64,000 nucleotides of DNA from Glycomyces buryatensis (GCF_004912275.1 NZ_STGY01000051.1:2825-66824), one strand, 5' to 3'. Shown: positions 8,318-18,466, counted from the first letter of the stretch. Numbers and translations: made by a program. Notes: a model not told the origin generated them from the letters alone.

Positions 8318-10150
8318 GTGACGAACGCGCCAGGTTCGACCGCTCCGGAGTCGATCCGGAACTTCTGCATCATCGCGCACATCGACCACGGTAAATCCAC
8401 CCTGGCCGACCGCATGCTGCAGATCACCGAGGTCGTCGACGCACGCAAGATGCGCGCGCAGTACCTCGACCGGATGGACATCGAGCGCGAGCGCGGCATC
8501 ACCGTCAAGTCCCAGGCCGTCCGGATGCCGTGGAAGGCGCGCTCGGGCGAGGCCGAAGGCGGCGGCTTCACGCTCAATATGATCGACACGCCCGGCCACG
8601 TCGACTTCACCTACGAGGTCTCCCGCTCGCTCGCCGCCTGCGAAGGCGCGGTCCTGCTGGTCGACGCCGCGCAGGGCATCGAGGCGCAGACCCTCGCCAA
8701 CCTGTATCTGGCGATGGGCAACGACATGACGATCATCCCCGTCCTCAACAAGATCGACCTGCCCTCGGCCGACCCCGACCGGTACGCCGCCGAGCTGGCC
8801 AACCTCATCGGCTGCGAACCCGAGGACGTCTTCCGCGTCTCGGGCAAGACCGGCGAGGGCGTCGCCGAGCTGCTCGACGCGATCGTCGAGCAGATCCCGC
8901 CCCCGGTCGGCAATGCCGACGCTCCCGCCCGCGCCATGATCTTCGACTCCGTCTACGACGTCTACCGCGGCGTCGTCACCTACATCCGCGTCATCGACGG
9001 CAAGCTCAGCGCCCGCGACCGCATCCAGATGATGTCGACCCGCGCCGACCACGAGCTGCTGGAGATCGGCGTCATCAGCCCCGAGCCGGTGCCGTCCAAG
9101 GCCCTCGGCGTCGGCGAGGTCGGCTACCTCATCACCGGCGTCAAGGACGTGCGCCAGTCCAAGGTCGGTGACACCGTCACCAACCTGCGCAAACCCGCCG
9201 CCGAGGCGCTGCCCGGCTACACCGAGGCCAAGCCGATGGTGTTCTCCGGGCTCTACCCGATCGACGGCTCCGACTACGGCAACCTCCGCGAAGCGCTCGA
9301 CAAGCTCCAGCTCAACGACGCCGCCCTCCAGTTCGAGCCCGAGACCTCCGCCGCGCTCGGCTTCGGCTTCCGCGTCGGTTTCCTCGGCCTGCTCCACCTG
9401 GAGATCATCCGCGAGCGCCTGGAACGCGAGTTCGACCTCGACCTGATCTCGACCGCCCCCAACGTGGTCTACCAGGTCACGATGGAGGACGGCGAGATCA
9501 TCGAGGTCACCAACCCCTCGGAGTTCCCCGAGGGCAAGACCCGGTCCATCACCGAGCCGGTCGTCAAGGCCACCATCCTGACCCCGAAGGAATACATCGG
9601 AACGGTCATGGAGCTGTGCCAGCAGCGGCGCGGCGTTCAAGAGGGCATGGACTACCTCTCGACCGATCGGGTCGAGATCCGATACACCCTGCCATTGGCC
9701 GAGATCGTCTTCGACTTCTTCGACCAGCTCAAGTCCCGCTCCAAGGGCTACGCCTCGCTCGACTACGAGATCGAGGGCGGCCAGGAGGCCGACCTGGTCA
9801 AGGTCGACATCCTCCTCCAGGGCGAGCGGGTCGACGCCTTCGCCGCGGTCGTCCACCGGGACCAGGCCTACGGCTACGGCGTCAAGCTCGCCGAACGGCT
9901 CAAGAAGCTCATTCCGCGCCAGCAGTTCGAGGTGCCCATCCAGGCCGCCATCGGATCGCGCATCATCGCCCGCGAGAACATCCGCGCCATGCGAAAGGAC
10001 GTCCTCGCCAAGTGCTACGGCGGCGACATCTCGCGAAAGCGCAAGCTCCTCGAGAAGCAGAAGGAGGGCAAGAAGCGCATGAAGAACATCGGCCGCGTCG
10101 AAGTCCCGCAGGACGCCTTCATCAAGGCCCTCCGGACCGACGAGGACTAG
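8318..10150 (+). CDS. lepA: Elongation factor 4 (LepA)
   Basis: 610 residues from GTG 8318, preceded by AAGGAAGG at 8305-8312. LepA is a ribosome-bound translational GTPase associated with back-translocation or initiation and biogenesis. The G1 motif [10 protein letters not shown]3 DTPGH and G4 NKID are present, followed by EF-G-like domains II, III and V and the LepA-specific C-terminal domain ending in a Lys-rich segment. Length is canonical. A strong hairpin follows the stop. Confidence 0.97.
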   Translation: MTNAPGSTAPESIRNFCIIAHIDHGKSTLADRMLQITEVVDARKMRAQYLDRMDIERERGITVKSQAVRMPWKARSGEAEGGGFTLNMIDTPGHVDFTYEVSRSLAACEGAVLLVDAAQGIEAQTLANLYLAMGNDMTIIPVLNKIDLPSADPDRYAAELANLIGCEPEDVFRVSGKTGEGVAELLDAIVEQIPPPVGNADAPARAMIFDSVYDVYRGVVTYIRVIDGKLSARDRIQMMSTRADHELLEIGVISPEPVPSKALGVGEVGYLITGVKDVRQSKVGDTVTNLRKPAAEALPGYTEAKPMVFSGLYPIDGSDYGNLREALDKLQLNDAALQFEPETSAALGFGFRVGFLGLLHLEIIRERLEREFDLDLISTAPNVVYQVTMEDGEIIEVTNPSEFPEGKTRSITEPVVKATILTPKEYIGTVMELCQQRRGVQEGMDYLSTDRVEIRYTLPLAEIVFDFFDQLKSRSKGYASLDYEIEGGQEADLVKVDILLQGERVDAFAAVVHRDQAYGYGVKLAERLKKLIPRQQFEVPIQAAIGSRIIARENIRAMRKDVLAKCYGGDISRKRKLLEKQKEGKKRMKNIGRVEVPQDAFIKALRTDED

Positions 10151-10164
10151 ACAGGTCCGATCGA

Positions 10165-10203
10165 ACCGGCCCCGACGCTCCCGCGTCGGGGCCGGCCCTT
10201 TTC
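10165..10203 (+). terminator. Rho-independent terminator after lepA
   Basis: CCGGCCCCGACGC pairs perfectly with GCGTCGGGGCCGG across a four-base loop and is followed by CCCTTTTCC. It also faces the convergent phoD end. Confidence 0.85.
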
Positions 10204-10235
10204 CCATGTGGGACTGGGATCAGCAAAGACTGCGG

Positions 10236-11876
10236 CTACAGCAGGTCGTCGGCGGTCTCGGGGTTGTACGTCTCGTCCGACTGGATCGAGCTTTCGTCCA
10301 CCGGGCGGTCGTACGTCTCGTGCAGGGTGCGGTCCCCGCTGGCCACGGAGTAGGAGCGGCGGATGTGCACCGCCGAGTCCACCGAGGTCACTCGCGGGAC
10401 GACCTGGAAGTCCACGTCCAGCTGGTCGGGCGTGATCAGGGTGGTCACGAACCCGCGCTGGGAGTTGCGGAACTTGATGTGCGGGTTGACCTTGAGGTCG
10501 TTGTGGTCCGAGGGCACCTCGTCGGTGCCGTTGCCGCCCGACGTGATCGACGAGCACACCAGCTCCACGCCGACGCCCGCCGAGTCCGGGTCGTCCCAAT
10601 CGGACTTGATCTCGCTCGCCCAGTGCCGGTGCACGTCGCCGGTCAGCACCACCGGGTTGAGCGCGCCCGAATCGATCATGCCCTGCGTGATCCGCTCCTG
10701 CGACCCCTGGTAGCCGTCCCAGGCGTCCATGCTCACCCGCTCCGAGTCGCCGGCGATGCTGTCGCGCCGGGAGAAGAACACCTGCTGGCCGATCACGTCC
10801 CACCGCTGCTCGGACTCGTGCAGCCCGTCCAGCAGCCAGTCCTCCTGCTCCTGGCCGGTGATGGTGCGCTCCGGGTCGGAGGCCTCGGCGCAGTCGGTCT
10901 GCGCGCCGTCGCCGCAGGCCTGGTCGTCGCGGTACTGACGCGTGTCGAGCATGTGGAAGTTCGCCAGCTGTCCCCACTGGATGCGCCGGTACGCCAGCAT
11001 GTCGATGCCCGACGGCAGCGAGGAGCGGCGCAGCGGCATGTTCTCCCAGTACGCCCGGAACGCGGCCTCGCGGCGGGCCAGGAAGTCCGGCTGGGGGATC
11101 TCGGGGTGCTCGTAGACCTCGTCGGCCCAGTTGTTGTCCACCTCGTGGTCGTCGAAGACCACCAGCCACGGCGCCACCGCGTGCGCCGCCTGCAGGTCCT
11201 CATCGGCCTTGTACTGCGCGTGGCGCTGGCGGTAGCCGGCCAGGGTGGTCGTCTCGGGTCCCTCGTGGTCGCGGACATTGCCGTCGGGGGAGACGTACGT
11301 GTTCTTCGTGTACTCGTACTGGTAGTCGCCCAGGTGGAGCACCAGGTCGGGCTTGGTCTCGGCCAGGCGCCGGTAGGCGTTGAAGAAGCCGTGCTCGTAC
11401 TGCGCGCACGAGGCGAACGCCATCGTCAGCGACTCGGGCATGTCTCCCGCCGCCGGGGCGGTGCGGGTCGTCCCGGTCGCGGAGACCCACCGGCCGGTCT
11501 TGAACCGGTAGTAGTACTTGGTGTCCGGCTCCAGATCGTCGAGTTCGATGTGGACGCTGTGGCCCCACTCGGGGCTGGCCTCCTCCGTGCCGGAGGCGAC
11601 ACGGCGGTTGAAGCGCTTGCTGGTGGAGACCTCCCACTTCACGTCCAAGGACGCGTCGGGCATGCCGCCCATGCCGTCCTCGGCGAGCGGGTCGACGGCC
11701 AGGCGCGTCCACAGCACCACCCCGTCGGGGGTCGGGTCGCCCGAGGCGACGCCCAAAGTGAACGGATCGGAGGTGACGGTGGCGTGGCGGCGGGTTTCGG
11801 CCCAACCGGCGGAGGGAACGGCGATGGCGGCGCCGGCCGCGGAGGAAGTGAGCAGGGTGCGGCGGGAAAGACGCAT
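10236..11876 (-). CDS. phoD: PhoD-type alkaline phosphatase, Tat-exported
   Basis: 546 residues from ATG 11876, chosen because it places the twin-arginine signal (LSRRTLLTSSAAGAAIAVPS) at the N-terminus. GAGGT on the minus strand precedes it. PhoD enzymes are secreted Ca/Fe phosphodiesterases/phosphomonoesterases that release phosphate. An N-terminal PhoD_N beta-sandwich (about 30-130) is followed by the metallophosphatase core with LGDYQYE, FDDHEVDNNW and LTGDVHRHW, which supply the metal ligands. Several Asp/Asn-rich loops are present. I saw no convincing Pho box upstream. Confidence 0.93.
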   Translation of the reverse strand: MRLSRRTLLTSSAAGAAIAVPSAGWAETRRHATVTSDPFTLGVASGDPTPDGVVLWTRLAVDPLAEDGMGGMPDASLDVKWEVSTSKRFNRRVASGTEEASPEWGHSVHIELDDLEPDTKYYYRFKTGRWVSATGTTRTAPAAGDMPESLTMAFASCAQYEHGFFNAYRRLAETKPDLVLHLGDYQYEYTKNTYVSPDGNVRDHEGPETTTLAGYRQRHAQYKADEDLQAAHAVAPWLVVFDDHEVDNNWADEVYEHPEIPQPDFLARREAAFRAYWENMPLRRSSLPSGIDMLAYRRIQWGQLANFHMLDTRQYRDDQACGDGAQTDCAEASDPERTITGQEQEDWLLDGLHESEQRWDVIGQQVFFSRRDSIAGDSERVSMDAWDGYQGSQERITQGMIDSGALNPVVLTGDVHRHWASEIKSDWDDPDSAGVGVELVCSSITSGGNGTDEVPSDHNDLKVNPHIKFRNSQRGFVTTLITPDQLDVDFQVVPRVTSVDSAVHIRRSYSVASGDRTLHETYDRPVDESSIQSDETYNPETADDLL

Positions 11877-12035
11877 GTGGAGACCTCGCTTGCGGGGGAA
11901 GGCGGGTTGACGCTTCCAGCCCAACAAGCGCGAATGAGGCCACCACGAAACGCGAATAGCGCTTCGATGAACCGCCGCAGAACATGGCGCACCGGTGAAC
12001 GGGCCCGTTCACCGGCACGAAAGGTGACAGTTCAG

Positions 12036-12878
12036 CTACTCCGGGGCAATCAGGGTAATGAACACAGTGGAATCGCTGGTGGCGGACTCCGTGACCTCCG
12101 CGGCCTCCGAATCCGGCGCGGCCCAGCCCTCCTCGCCCGGCTCCCACCGCATGCCACCGAATTCGACCGACGCGATCCCGAACTCATAGGACTTCGCCAC
12201 CGCCCACGCCGCCCGGTTCCAACCCGAATCGCCATCCGTCTCGATCGCGATCGTGAGGTCCTCCACTGTGGCATCAGTACCCCACTGGTGCGCGTGCGCC
12301 TCGGCCAGCGCCTGCGCGTCGACCGAGTCCTCCCCGTTCGAGGCGATGCACGTCATTCCGGCCTCGGCGCCGCCGGCGAAGACGGCCGCTATGGCGAGCG
12401 CGTCGGACTCCCACTGGGCGTAGGCGTCGGGATAGGCGCTCACCTGGACCGCCTGCGCGGCATCGCCGATCTCCATCTCCTGCCAGCCGTCGATGCGGCG
12501 CAGCTTCTCGTAGAACTTGAACGACGCGTAGACGGGGTCGAGGATCTCCTCCTCGGTGCCCCAACCCGACGAGGGCCGCTGCTGGAACAGACCGAGCGAA
12601 TCGTGGTCGCCGTAGTCGACATTGACCAGCTCGGACTCCTGCATCGCGGTGGCGACGGCGACCGCGACGGCCCGCTCGTCCATCCCGTCGCGCTGGCCCA
12701 CCGCGGCAATGGTGGCCGCGTGGTAGGTCTGCTCGGCAGTCAGGTGGACCTGCTCGGCGCCCTCGCCGATGAAGCAGCCGGTCGGGGCCGGGGTGAACAG
12801 GTCGTCGATCGGATCGTCGGCGCAGGCCGCGACTCCGGCGAGGAGCGCGAGCGACAGCAGGACTGGAACAGTGCGCAA
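12036..12878 (-). CDS. Lytic-transglycosylase-like lipoprotein
   Basis: 280 residues. The signal peptide ends in a lipobox (GVAAC, Cys19), so the protein is probably a membrane-anchored lipoprotein. The central segment (about 50-160) carries AMQESELVNVDYGD, DSLGLFQQRPSSGWG and VQVSAYPDAYAQW, the pattern of the actinobacterial muramidase-like/transglycosylase family; E81 of AMQES is the candidate catalytic Glu. The C-terminal ~100 residues are unassigned. Peptidoglycan cleavage is inferred from family only. Confidence 0.75.
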   Translation of the reverse strand: MRTVPVLLSLALLAGVAACADDPIDDLFTPAPTGCFIGEGAEQVHLTAEQTYHAATIAAVGQRDGMDERAVAVAVATAMQESELVNVDYGDHDSLGLFQQRPSSGWGTEEEILDPVYASFKFYEKLRRIDGWQEMEIGDAAQAVQVSAYPDAYAQWESDALAIAAVFAGGAEAGMTCIASNGEDSVDAQALAEAHAHQWGTDATVEDLTIAIETDGDSGWNRAAWAVAKSYEFGIASVEFGGMRWEPGEEGWAAPDSEAAEVTESATSDSTVFITLIAPE

Positions 12879-12905
12879 GGTGCCTCCGAATAGAACGGTG
12901 GCGAC

Positions 12906-13673
12906 CTAATCTACCCAGGGTGGCGACGACTTCTCAATGAACGAACGGACACCTTCGCGGCCCTCTTCGGAGAAGAAGTACTCGGCCGTTACGGCTGCGG
13001 CCGAACGGAGTTCGTCCCGCAGCCCGGGGGTGGCGGTGAGAGCCTTGACACCGGCGAGCGCCTTCGGCCCGCCCGCCAGGAGCTTCTCGACGGTGTCGGC
13101 CTGGTGGCGCTCGACCGAGTCCGGCGCCGTCGCCTTCGTGACCAGGCCCCAGCCGACGCCGTCGACCGCCGAGAACGACTCGCCCGTCATGAACAGCCGC
13201 CGCATCAAGCCCCGTGTCAGCTTGCGCGCCACCACGGGACCGATCACGGCCGGGACCACGCCGAGGCGGACCTCGCTGAAGGCGAACTCGGCCCGGTAGT
13301 CGCTCACGACCAGGTCGGCGGCGGCCAGGAGGCCCACGCCGCCGCCCCGCGCCCCGCCCCTGGCGACCGCGACGACGGGTTTGGGGGACTCGCAGATGTC
13401 GGCCAGGAGCTCGGCCAGATGCGCGGCGGGCAGCTCCTCCAACCGGGTGGCGCGGGCCGATTCGGCCAGGTCGGCGCCGGCGCAGAACCAGGGCCCGGCA
13501 TGGTCGATCACGACCACCCGTTTCCGCTCGTCGGACCGCGCCCGCGCCAGTGCCTCGCGGATCTGGGCGATCATCGAGGTGGAGAGGGCATTGCGCCGCT
13601 GGGGCGCGTCGAGGGTTATCAGGGCCACCTTGTGGGCGTCCTGGTATCGGATGAGAGCGTCGTTGCTGTCCAC
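12906..13673 (-). CDS. Enoyl-CoA hydratase/isomerase family protein
   Basis: 255 residues from GTG 13673. Crotonase-fold motifs are visible: PQRRNALSTSM near the N-terminus, the oxyanion-hole segment FCAGADL at about 64-70, and ARGGARGGGVGLLAAADLV at about 105-123. The position equivalent to the second catalytic Glu lies in SEVRLGVVPA. Fatty-acid beta-oxidation or a related acyl-CoA reaction is likely; the exact substrate is unknown. The start is only 18 bp from the divergent hemW start, leaving little or no 5' leader. Confidence 0.88.
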   Translation of the reverse strand: MDSNDALIRYQDAHKVALITLDAPQRRNALSTSMIAQIREALARARSDERKRVVVIDHAGPWFCAGADLAESARATRLEELPAAHLAELLADICESPKPVVAVARGGARGGGVGLLAAADLVVSDYRAEFAFSEVRLGVVPAVIGPVVARKLTRGLMRRLFMTGESFSAVDGVGWGLVTKATAPDSVERHQADTVEKLLAGGPKALAGVKALTATPGLRDELRSAAAVTAEYFFSEEGREGVRSFIEKSSPPWVD

Positions 13674-13691
13674 GCCAGTACCGTAGTGGGC

Positions 13692-14900
13692 GTGTCCTCC
13701 GAAGTCATTACCGCCGCCGCGAATTCCCCCGAGACCGCCCGGGACGGGTTCGGTCTCTACGTGCACATCCCGTTCTGCGTCTCGCGCTGCGGCTACTGCG
13801 ACTTCAACACCTACACGGCCTCTGAACTGGGCGCCGGGGTCTCGCGGGAGACGTACGCGAGCATCGTGCGGGCCGAGATCCGGGCGGCGGCGGCGCGGTT
13901 CACGCAGCGCAGCGGAGTGAACGATGAGCACCGTGACTCGCCTCCGCGCGTCGACACCGTCTTCTTCGGCGGCGGCACCCCGACGCTCCTGCCGGCCGGG
14001 GACCTGGCCGCGATCCTGGCCGAGATCGACGCCGCCTTCGGGCTCGCGCGCGGCGCCGAAGTCACCACCGAGGCCAACCCCGAATCCGTCGACGCCGACT
14101 ACCTCGCCGAGCTGTTCGACGGCGGCTTCACGCGACTGTCCGTCGGCATGCAGTCGACCTCATCGCACGTGCTCAAGATCCTCGACCGCGAACACTCCCC
14201 GGCCAAAGCCCTGGCCGCCGTCGAATACGCGCACAAGGCCGGATTCGAGCACGTCAGCCTCGACCTCATCTACGGCACGCCCGGGGAGACCGAGGCCGAC
14301 TTCGCCGCGAGCCTCGCCGCCGCCATCGACTCCGGCGTCGACCACGTCTCGGCCTACGCCCTCATAGTCGAGGACGGCACCCAGCTGGCCCGCCGCATTC
14401 GCGCCGGCACTGTCCCGCAGCCCTCCGACGACGTCGCCGCCGACCGCTACCTCGCGGCCGAGGCGGCCCTGAGCGCGGCCGGGTTCTCCTGGTATGAGGT
14501 CTCCAACTGGGCCCGCAGTGACGAAGCCCGCTGCCGCCACAACCTCCTGTACTGGGAGGGCGGGCACTGGTGGGGCGCGGGCCCGGGCGCCCACTCCCAC
14601 CTGCCCGGCGTCCGCTGGTGGAACCACAAGCACCCCTCGACGTACGCGACCGCGCTGGCGCAGGATATTCCGCTCGCCGGGTACGAAACCCTGACGGAAG
14701 ACGACCGGTATCTCGAACAGGTGATGCTGCGCACGCGACTGTCCGGCGGTCTGCCGGTAACGTTGCTGCGTACGAATGGCGAGGCCGCCGCCCAGCGGGC
14801 CGCCGACGACGGCCTGGCCGTCATCGAGGCGGGCCGCCTCCAGCTCACGCTGCGGGGACGGCTCCTGGCCGATGCGGTCGTGAGGGACCTCACGGCCTGA
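13692..14900 (+). CDS. hemW: HemW radical-SAM protein (coproporphyrinogen III oxidase-like)
   Basis: 402 residues from GTG 13692; GTG 13686 is possible. The radical-SAM cluster motif CVSRCGYCDF (Cys29, Cys33, Cys36) is followed by FFGGGTPTLLP and SVGMQSTS, with the HemN_C-like domain at the end. HemW proteins bind haem and are proposed haem chaperones rather than true HemN. hemW just upstream of hrcA-dnaJ is conserved synteny in actinobacteria. Transcription may be leaderless. Confidence 0.93.
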   Translation: MSSEVITAAANSPETARDGFGLYVHIPFCVSRCGYCDFNTYTASELGAGVSRETYASIVRAEIRAAAARFTQRSGVNDEHRDSPPRVDTVFFGGGTPTLLPAGDLAAILAEIDAAFGLARGAEVTTEANPESVDADYLAELFDGGFTRLSVGMQSTSSHVLKILDREHSPAKALAAVEYAHKAGFEHVSLDLIYGTPGETEADFAASLAAAIDSGVDHVSAYALIVEDGTQLARRIRAGTVPQPSDDVAADRYLAAEAALSAAGFSWYEVSNWARSDEARCRHNLLYWEGGHWWGAGPGAHSHLPGVRWWNHKHPSTYATALAQDIPLAGYETLTEDDRYLEQVMLRTRLSGGLPVTLLRTNGEAAAQRAADDGLAVIEAGRLQLTLRGRLLADAVVRDLTA

Positions 14901-14944
14901 TCAATACATCCGACACCCCTGCGTTATCCCCGGAGCTCACACCC

Positions 14945-16075
14945 ATGCGAAGCCCACTCCCCAGTACCCCTTCCCTGCGCCGCCGCGGCCTCCTCGCCGC
15001 CTCGCTGGGAAGCGTCGCCGCCGTAGCCGCCTGCTCCGAGGAGGAGCCCACCGACACCGGTGGCGGCGGTGGCGAGGAGGTGCAGACGGTCGAGGAGTCC
15101 CCCTCCCCTTCGGAGCCGCGCACCATCACCATCACCCACGTCGGCGACACCATGCCGGGCTCCCACCCCAACCAGCTCCCCGACGACGAGGGCGCGAGCT
15201 TCTTCGACGGCGTGAAGGACGAGTTCACCGGAGACGTCGTCATCGCCAACCTGGAGGGCGCCCTGTCGACCCTCGAATACGACAAGTGCGGCGGCTGCGA
15301 CGCCTACTACTTCCGGCTGCCGGGCGAGTACGCCCACATATTCGCCGACGCGGGCTTCCACGCGCTCAACCAGGCCAACAACCACGGCTGGGACGCCGGC
15401 CCCGACGGCGCCGCCGAGACCCAGACCGCGATCCGCGACGCCGGCATGGAGGTCGCCGGCGTCAAAGGCGAGGTCGCCTACGTCGAGGTCGAGAACGGCC
15501 TCACCGTCGGCATCGTCGGTTTCGCGCCCTACGACTTCTACACCGACGTGCGCGACCTCGAAGCGGTCGCCGCGCTGGTGGCGGAGGCGAAGTCCCAGGC
15601 CGACCTGGTCGTCGCCACCGCCCACCTGGGTGCCGAAGGCTCCGACCAGCAGCACACCCCCGAGGGCTCCGAGATCTACTTCGGTGAGGACCGCGGCGAC
15701 ACCCGGGCGTTCACGCACGCCTGCGTCGACGCCGGCGCCGACCTCGTCGTCGGCCACGGACCGCACGTCCTGCGCGGCATGGAGGTCTACAACGGCAAGC
15801 TCATCGCCTACTCGCTGGGCAACTTCGGAGGCGGCCAGAACCTGTTCAGCATCGACGGGCCCCTCGGCATCTCCGGGATCCTCAAGGTGACCCTGGACGA
15901 GGAGGGCGCCATCCAGAGCGGCCAGATCGTGCCCAGCAAGATGGACTCGGACGGCAACCCGCAACTGGACTCCGAGGGCACCGCGATCGCCTCGCTCAAC
16001 GACCTGGCCGGGGATTTCGGGGACGCGGGAGTGACTGTCGACGACGACGGCGCACTCGTCATACCGAGTGCTTGA
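14945..16075 (+). CDS. CapA-like metallophosphatase lipoprotein
   Basis: 376 residues from ATG 14945. The N-terminus has consecutive arginines (LRRRGLLAASL) and a lipobox (VAAC), so it is a lipoprotein possibly exported through Tat. The body matches the PGA_cap/CapA fold: HVGDTMPG, ANLEGALS, ALNQANNHGWD, TAHLGAE and GHGPHVLRGMEVY, which carry the likely metal ligands. Related proteins take part in poly-gamma-glutamate capsule synthesis, but no other pgs gene is present. It is inserted between hemW and hrcA. Confidence 0.8.
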   Translation: MRSPLPSTPSLRRRGLLAASLGSVAAVAACSEEEPTDTGGGGGEEVQTVEESPSPSEPRTITITHVGDTMPGSHPNQLPDDEGASFFDGVKDEFTGDVVIANLEGALSTLEYDKCGGCDAYYFRLPGEYAHIFADAGFHALNQANNHGWDAGPDGAAETQTAIRDAGMEVAGVKGEVAYVEVENGLTVGIVGFAPYDFYTDVRDLEAVAALVAEAKSQADLVVATAHLGAEGSDQQHTPEGSEIYFGEDRGDTRAFTHACVDAGADLVVGHGPHVLRGMEVYNGKLIAYSLGNFGGGQNLFSIDGPLGISGILKVTLDEEGAIQSGQIVPSKMDSDGNPQLDSEGTAIASLNDLAGDFGDAGVTVDDDGALVIPSA

Positions 16076-16108
16076 CGCCACTCGCGGCGCGCCCCGGCCG
16101 CCCCTGGA

Positions 16109-16135
16109 CTGGCACTCCTAGCCGGGGAGTGCCAA
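16109..16135. promoter_or_regulatory. CIRCE element, HrcA operator
   Basis: TGGCACTC and GAGTGCCA are perfect 8-bp arms separated by nine bases, matching the CIRCE consensus (TTAGCACTC-N9-GAGTGCTAA) closely. It lies 60 bp before hrcA, which predicts autorepression of hrcA-dnaJ by HrcA. Confidence 0.93.
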
Positions 16136-16195
16136 ACTGGAGTCCGGCACGGTGAGCACCAACTGCATCGGTACTGAGCGAAGGGACGTGGCGCG

Positions 16196-17218
16196 ATGGA
16201 CGATCGCAAGCTTGAAGTGCTGCGTGCCATCGTCGAGGACTACGTCGCCACGCAGGAACCGGTCGGGTCCAAGGCCGTCGCGCAGCGCCACGCCCTCGGG
16301 GTGTCGGCCGCGACCGTCCGCAACGACATGGCCTACCTCGAAGAGGCCGGCTACATTCACCAGCCGCACACCTCGGCCGGGCGCATCCCGACCGTCAAGG
16401 GCTACCGGCTGTTCGTGGACCGGCTCGGCAAGATCAAGCCGCTCTCGGTCGCCGAGCGGCGCGCCGTGCACCGCTTCCTCGCCGAGGCCATCGACCTCGA
16501 CGACGTCGTCACCCGCACGACCAGGCTGCTCGCCCAGTTGACCCACCAGGTCGCCGTCGTCCAGTACCCGAGCCTGAACCGCTCCGCGGTGCGCCATCTC
16601 GAACTCGTCTCGCTCTCCCCGCAGCGGCTCATGCTCGTCATGATCACCGACACCGGCCGGGTCGAGCAGCGCCAGTTCGAGGCGCCCGCCGAACTCGGCG
16701 AGGGCGACGTGCTCGAACTGCGCCGCCTCATCAACGAGCAGCTCCAGGGCAAGCCGCTCACCGACGCCCCCAAGGCCATCGGCAGCCTGACCGAACTGGC
16801 CCGGCCCGAACTCAAGACCACCACCTCGGCGCTCGCGCGGGTCCTGCTGGACACCGTCGTCTCCCGCACCGAGGAGCGCGTCGCCGTCGCCGGAGCCGCG
16901 AACCTGACCCGCAACGGCGGGTACTTCGCCGGCTCGCTTCGGCCCATCCTCGAAGCCCTGGAGGAGGAGGTCGTGCTCATGCAGCTGCTCGGCCGCACCG
17001 ACGCCGGCTCCGGCGCCCTCCTCACCGTCCGCATCGGCGACGAGAACGAGATCGCCGACTTCCGCGAGACTGCCGTCGTCGCCGCCGGGTACGGTCCCGG
17101 CGCCGTCGTCGGGCACATGGGTGTGCTCGGGCCCACCCGCATGGACTATCCGGGCACGATCGCGGCTGTCCGCGCCGTCGCCCGGTACGTGTCCGAGATT
17201 TTGGAACAGAACCGCTGA
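16196..17218 (+). CDS. hrcA: Heat-inducible transcription repressor HrcA
   Basis: 340 residues from ATG 16196. The winged-helix DNA-binding domain starts [20 protein letters not shown] and includes the recognition region [15 protein letters not shown], then [18 protein letters not shown] and the GAF-like dimer domain. HrcA represses chaperone operons through CIRCE and needs GroEL for activity. A CIRCE site lies just upstream. dnaJ follows at 22 bp, so the two form one heat-shock operon. Confidence 0.97.
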   Translation: MDDRKLEVLRAIVEDYVATQEPVGSKAVAQRHALGVSAATVRNDMAYLEEAGYIHQPHTSAGRIPTVKGYRLFVDRLGKIKPLSVAERRAVHRFLAEAIDLDDVVTRTTRLLAQLTHQVAVVQYPSLNRSAVRHLELVSLSPQRLMLVMITDTGRVEQRQFEAPAELGEGDVLELRRLINEQLQGKPLTDAPKAIGSLTELARPELKTTTSALARVLLDTVVSRTEERVAVAGAANLTRNGGYFAGSLRPILEALEEEVVLMQLLGRTDAGSGALLTVRIGDENEIADFRETAVVAAGYGPGAVVGHMGVLGPTRMDYPGTIAAVRAVARYVSEILEQNR

Positions 17219-17240
17219 CAAAGGGACAATGAGAGCGCAC

Positions 17241-18380
17241 GTGGCAAAGGACTACTACGGCATCCTGGGTGTGGAGAAGAACGCCACCGAGGACGAGCTC
17301 AAGAAGGCGTACCGCAAGCTGGCGCGCAAATACCACCCCGACGTCAGCGACGAGCCCGACGCCGAGGCGCGGCTCCAGGAGATCAACGCCGCCTTCGAGG
17401 TCCTCATGGACCCCCAGAAGCGCGCGATCGTCGACGCCGGCGGCGACCCGTTCGACCGCATGGCCGGCGGCGGCGGGGCGCCCGGGCAGCCGTTCATGGG
17501 CTTCGAAGACATCATGGACGCCTTCTTCGGTGGATCCATGGGCGGATTCGGCAGGCGCGGGCCCCGCTCGCGCACCCGCGCCGGCAACGACGCGCTGCTG
17601 CGCCTCGACCTCGACCTCGAAGAAGTCGCCTTCGGCACCGAGTCGACCCTCGCCGTCGACACCGCCGTCCTCTGCGACGAATGCGAAGGCTCCTGCACCG
17701 AGGGCGACGCCGACCCCCAGACCTGCACCACCTGCGGCGGCTCCGGAGAGGTCCACGTCGTGCAGCGCACGATCCTCGGCCAGGTCCGCACCGCCCGCCC
17801 CTGCTCGGCCTGCTCCGGCTACGGCAGCATCATCACCGACCCGTGCCGCAAGTGCGGCGGCGAAGGCCGCGTCCGCTCGCGTCGGCGCATCACCGTCAAG
17901 GTCCCCGCGGGCGTCGAGGACGGCATGCGCATCCGCCTCTCCGGCGAAGGCGAAGTCGGCCCCGGCGGCGGCCCCGCCGGCGACCTCTACGTCGAAGTCC
18001 ACGAGAAGCCCCACGAGATCTTCACCCGCGAAGGCGCCGACCTGCACTGCCGCGTCCGCGTCCCCATGACCCAGGCCGCCCTCGGCACCAAACTCAACGT
18101 CCACACCCTGGACGAGCAGGTCGAGGTCGACGTCGCGGCCGGCACCCAGCCCGGCACCGTCAAGAAGGTCCGCGGCCAAGGCGTCCCGAAGCTCCGCGGC
18201 GGCGGCATCCGCGGCGACCTCTACGTCGAACTCGACGTGCGAACGCCCACCAAGGTCGACGCCGAACAGGAAGAACTGCTCAAGAAGCTCGCCATCCTCC
18301 GCGACGAAGAGATCCGGGAGATCAAAACCGGTTCCGGTTTTTTTTCAAGAATGAGAGATGCGTTTAACGGCCACGCCTGA
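17241..18380 (+). CDS. dnaJ: Chaperone DnaJ
   Basis: 379 residues from GTG 17241 (VAKDYYGILGV), with ATG 17229 as an alternative start. The J domain carries HPD (YHPDVSD), followed by a Gly-rich linker with FGGSMGGFG. The zinc-binding region has four CxxC-type pairs (CDECEGS, CTTCGGSG, CSACSGYG, CRKCGGEG), and the C-terminal substrate-binding domains follow. It stimulates DnaK ATPase. Near the 3' end the coding sequence contains an 8-T run preceded by a short inverted repeat, unusual for this GC-rich genome. Confidence 0.96.
   Translation: MAKDYYGILGVEKNATEDELKKAYRKLARKYHPDVSDEPDAEARLQEINAAFEVLMDPQKRAIVDAGGDPFDRMAGGGGAPGQPFMGFEDIMDAFFGGSMGGFGRRGPRSRTRAGNDALLRLDLDLEEVAFGTESTLAVDTAVLCDECEGSCTEGDADPQTCTTCGGSGEVHVVQRTILGQVRTARPCSACSGYGSIITDPCRKCGGEGRVRSRRRITVKVPAGVEDGMRIRLSGEGEVGPGGGPAGDLYVEVHEKPHEIFTREGADLHCRVRVPMTQAALGTKLNVHTLDEQVEVDVAAGTQPGTVKKVRGQGVPKLRGGGIRGDLYVELDVRTPTKVDAEQEELLKKLAILRDEEIREIKTGSGFFSRMRDAFNGHA
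18324..18345 (+). terminator. Terminator-like inverted repeat plus T8 inside the dnaJ 3' end
   Basis: AAAACCGGTTCCGGTTTT followed by further T (run of eight T at 18338-18345) lies about 40 nt before the dnaJ stop. The stem is short and the loop tight, so it is weaker than the hairpin just after the stop. It may act as an early terminator or be a chance sequence. Confidence 0.35.
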
Positions 18381-18382
18381 AC

Positions 18383-18415
18383 GGCGACGATCGCCGCAAA
18401 GCGGCGATCGTCGCC
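18383..18415 (+). terminator. Hairpin directly after dnaJ
   Basis: A perfect 15-bp stem (GGCGACGATCGCCGC with its complement) and an AAA loop begin two bases after the dnaJ stop. No T tract follows, as is common in high-GC actinomycetes. Confidence 0.8.
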
Positions 18416-18466
18416 GCTCGCGCGTATTCCGCCCGAACGCGAACGCTGCTACACTCCGGTGCGGTG

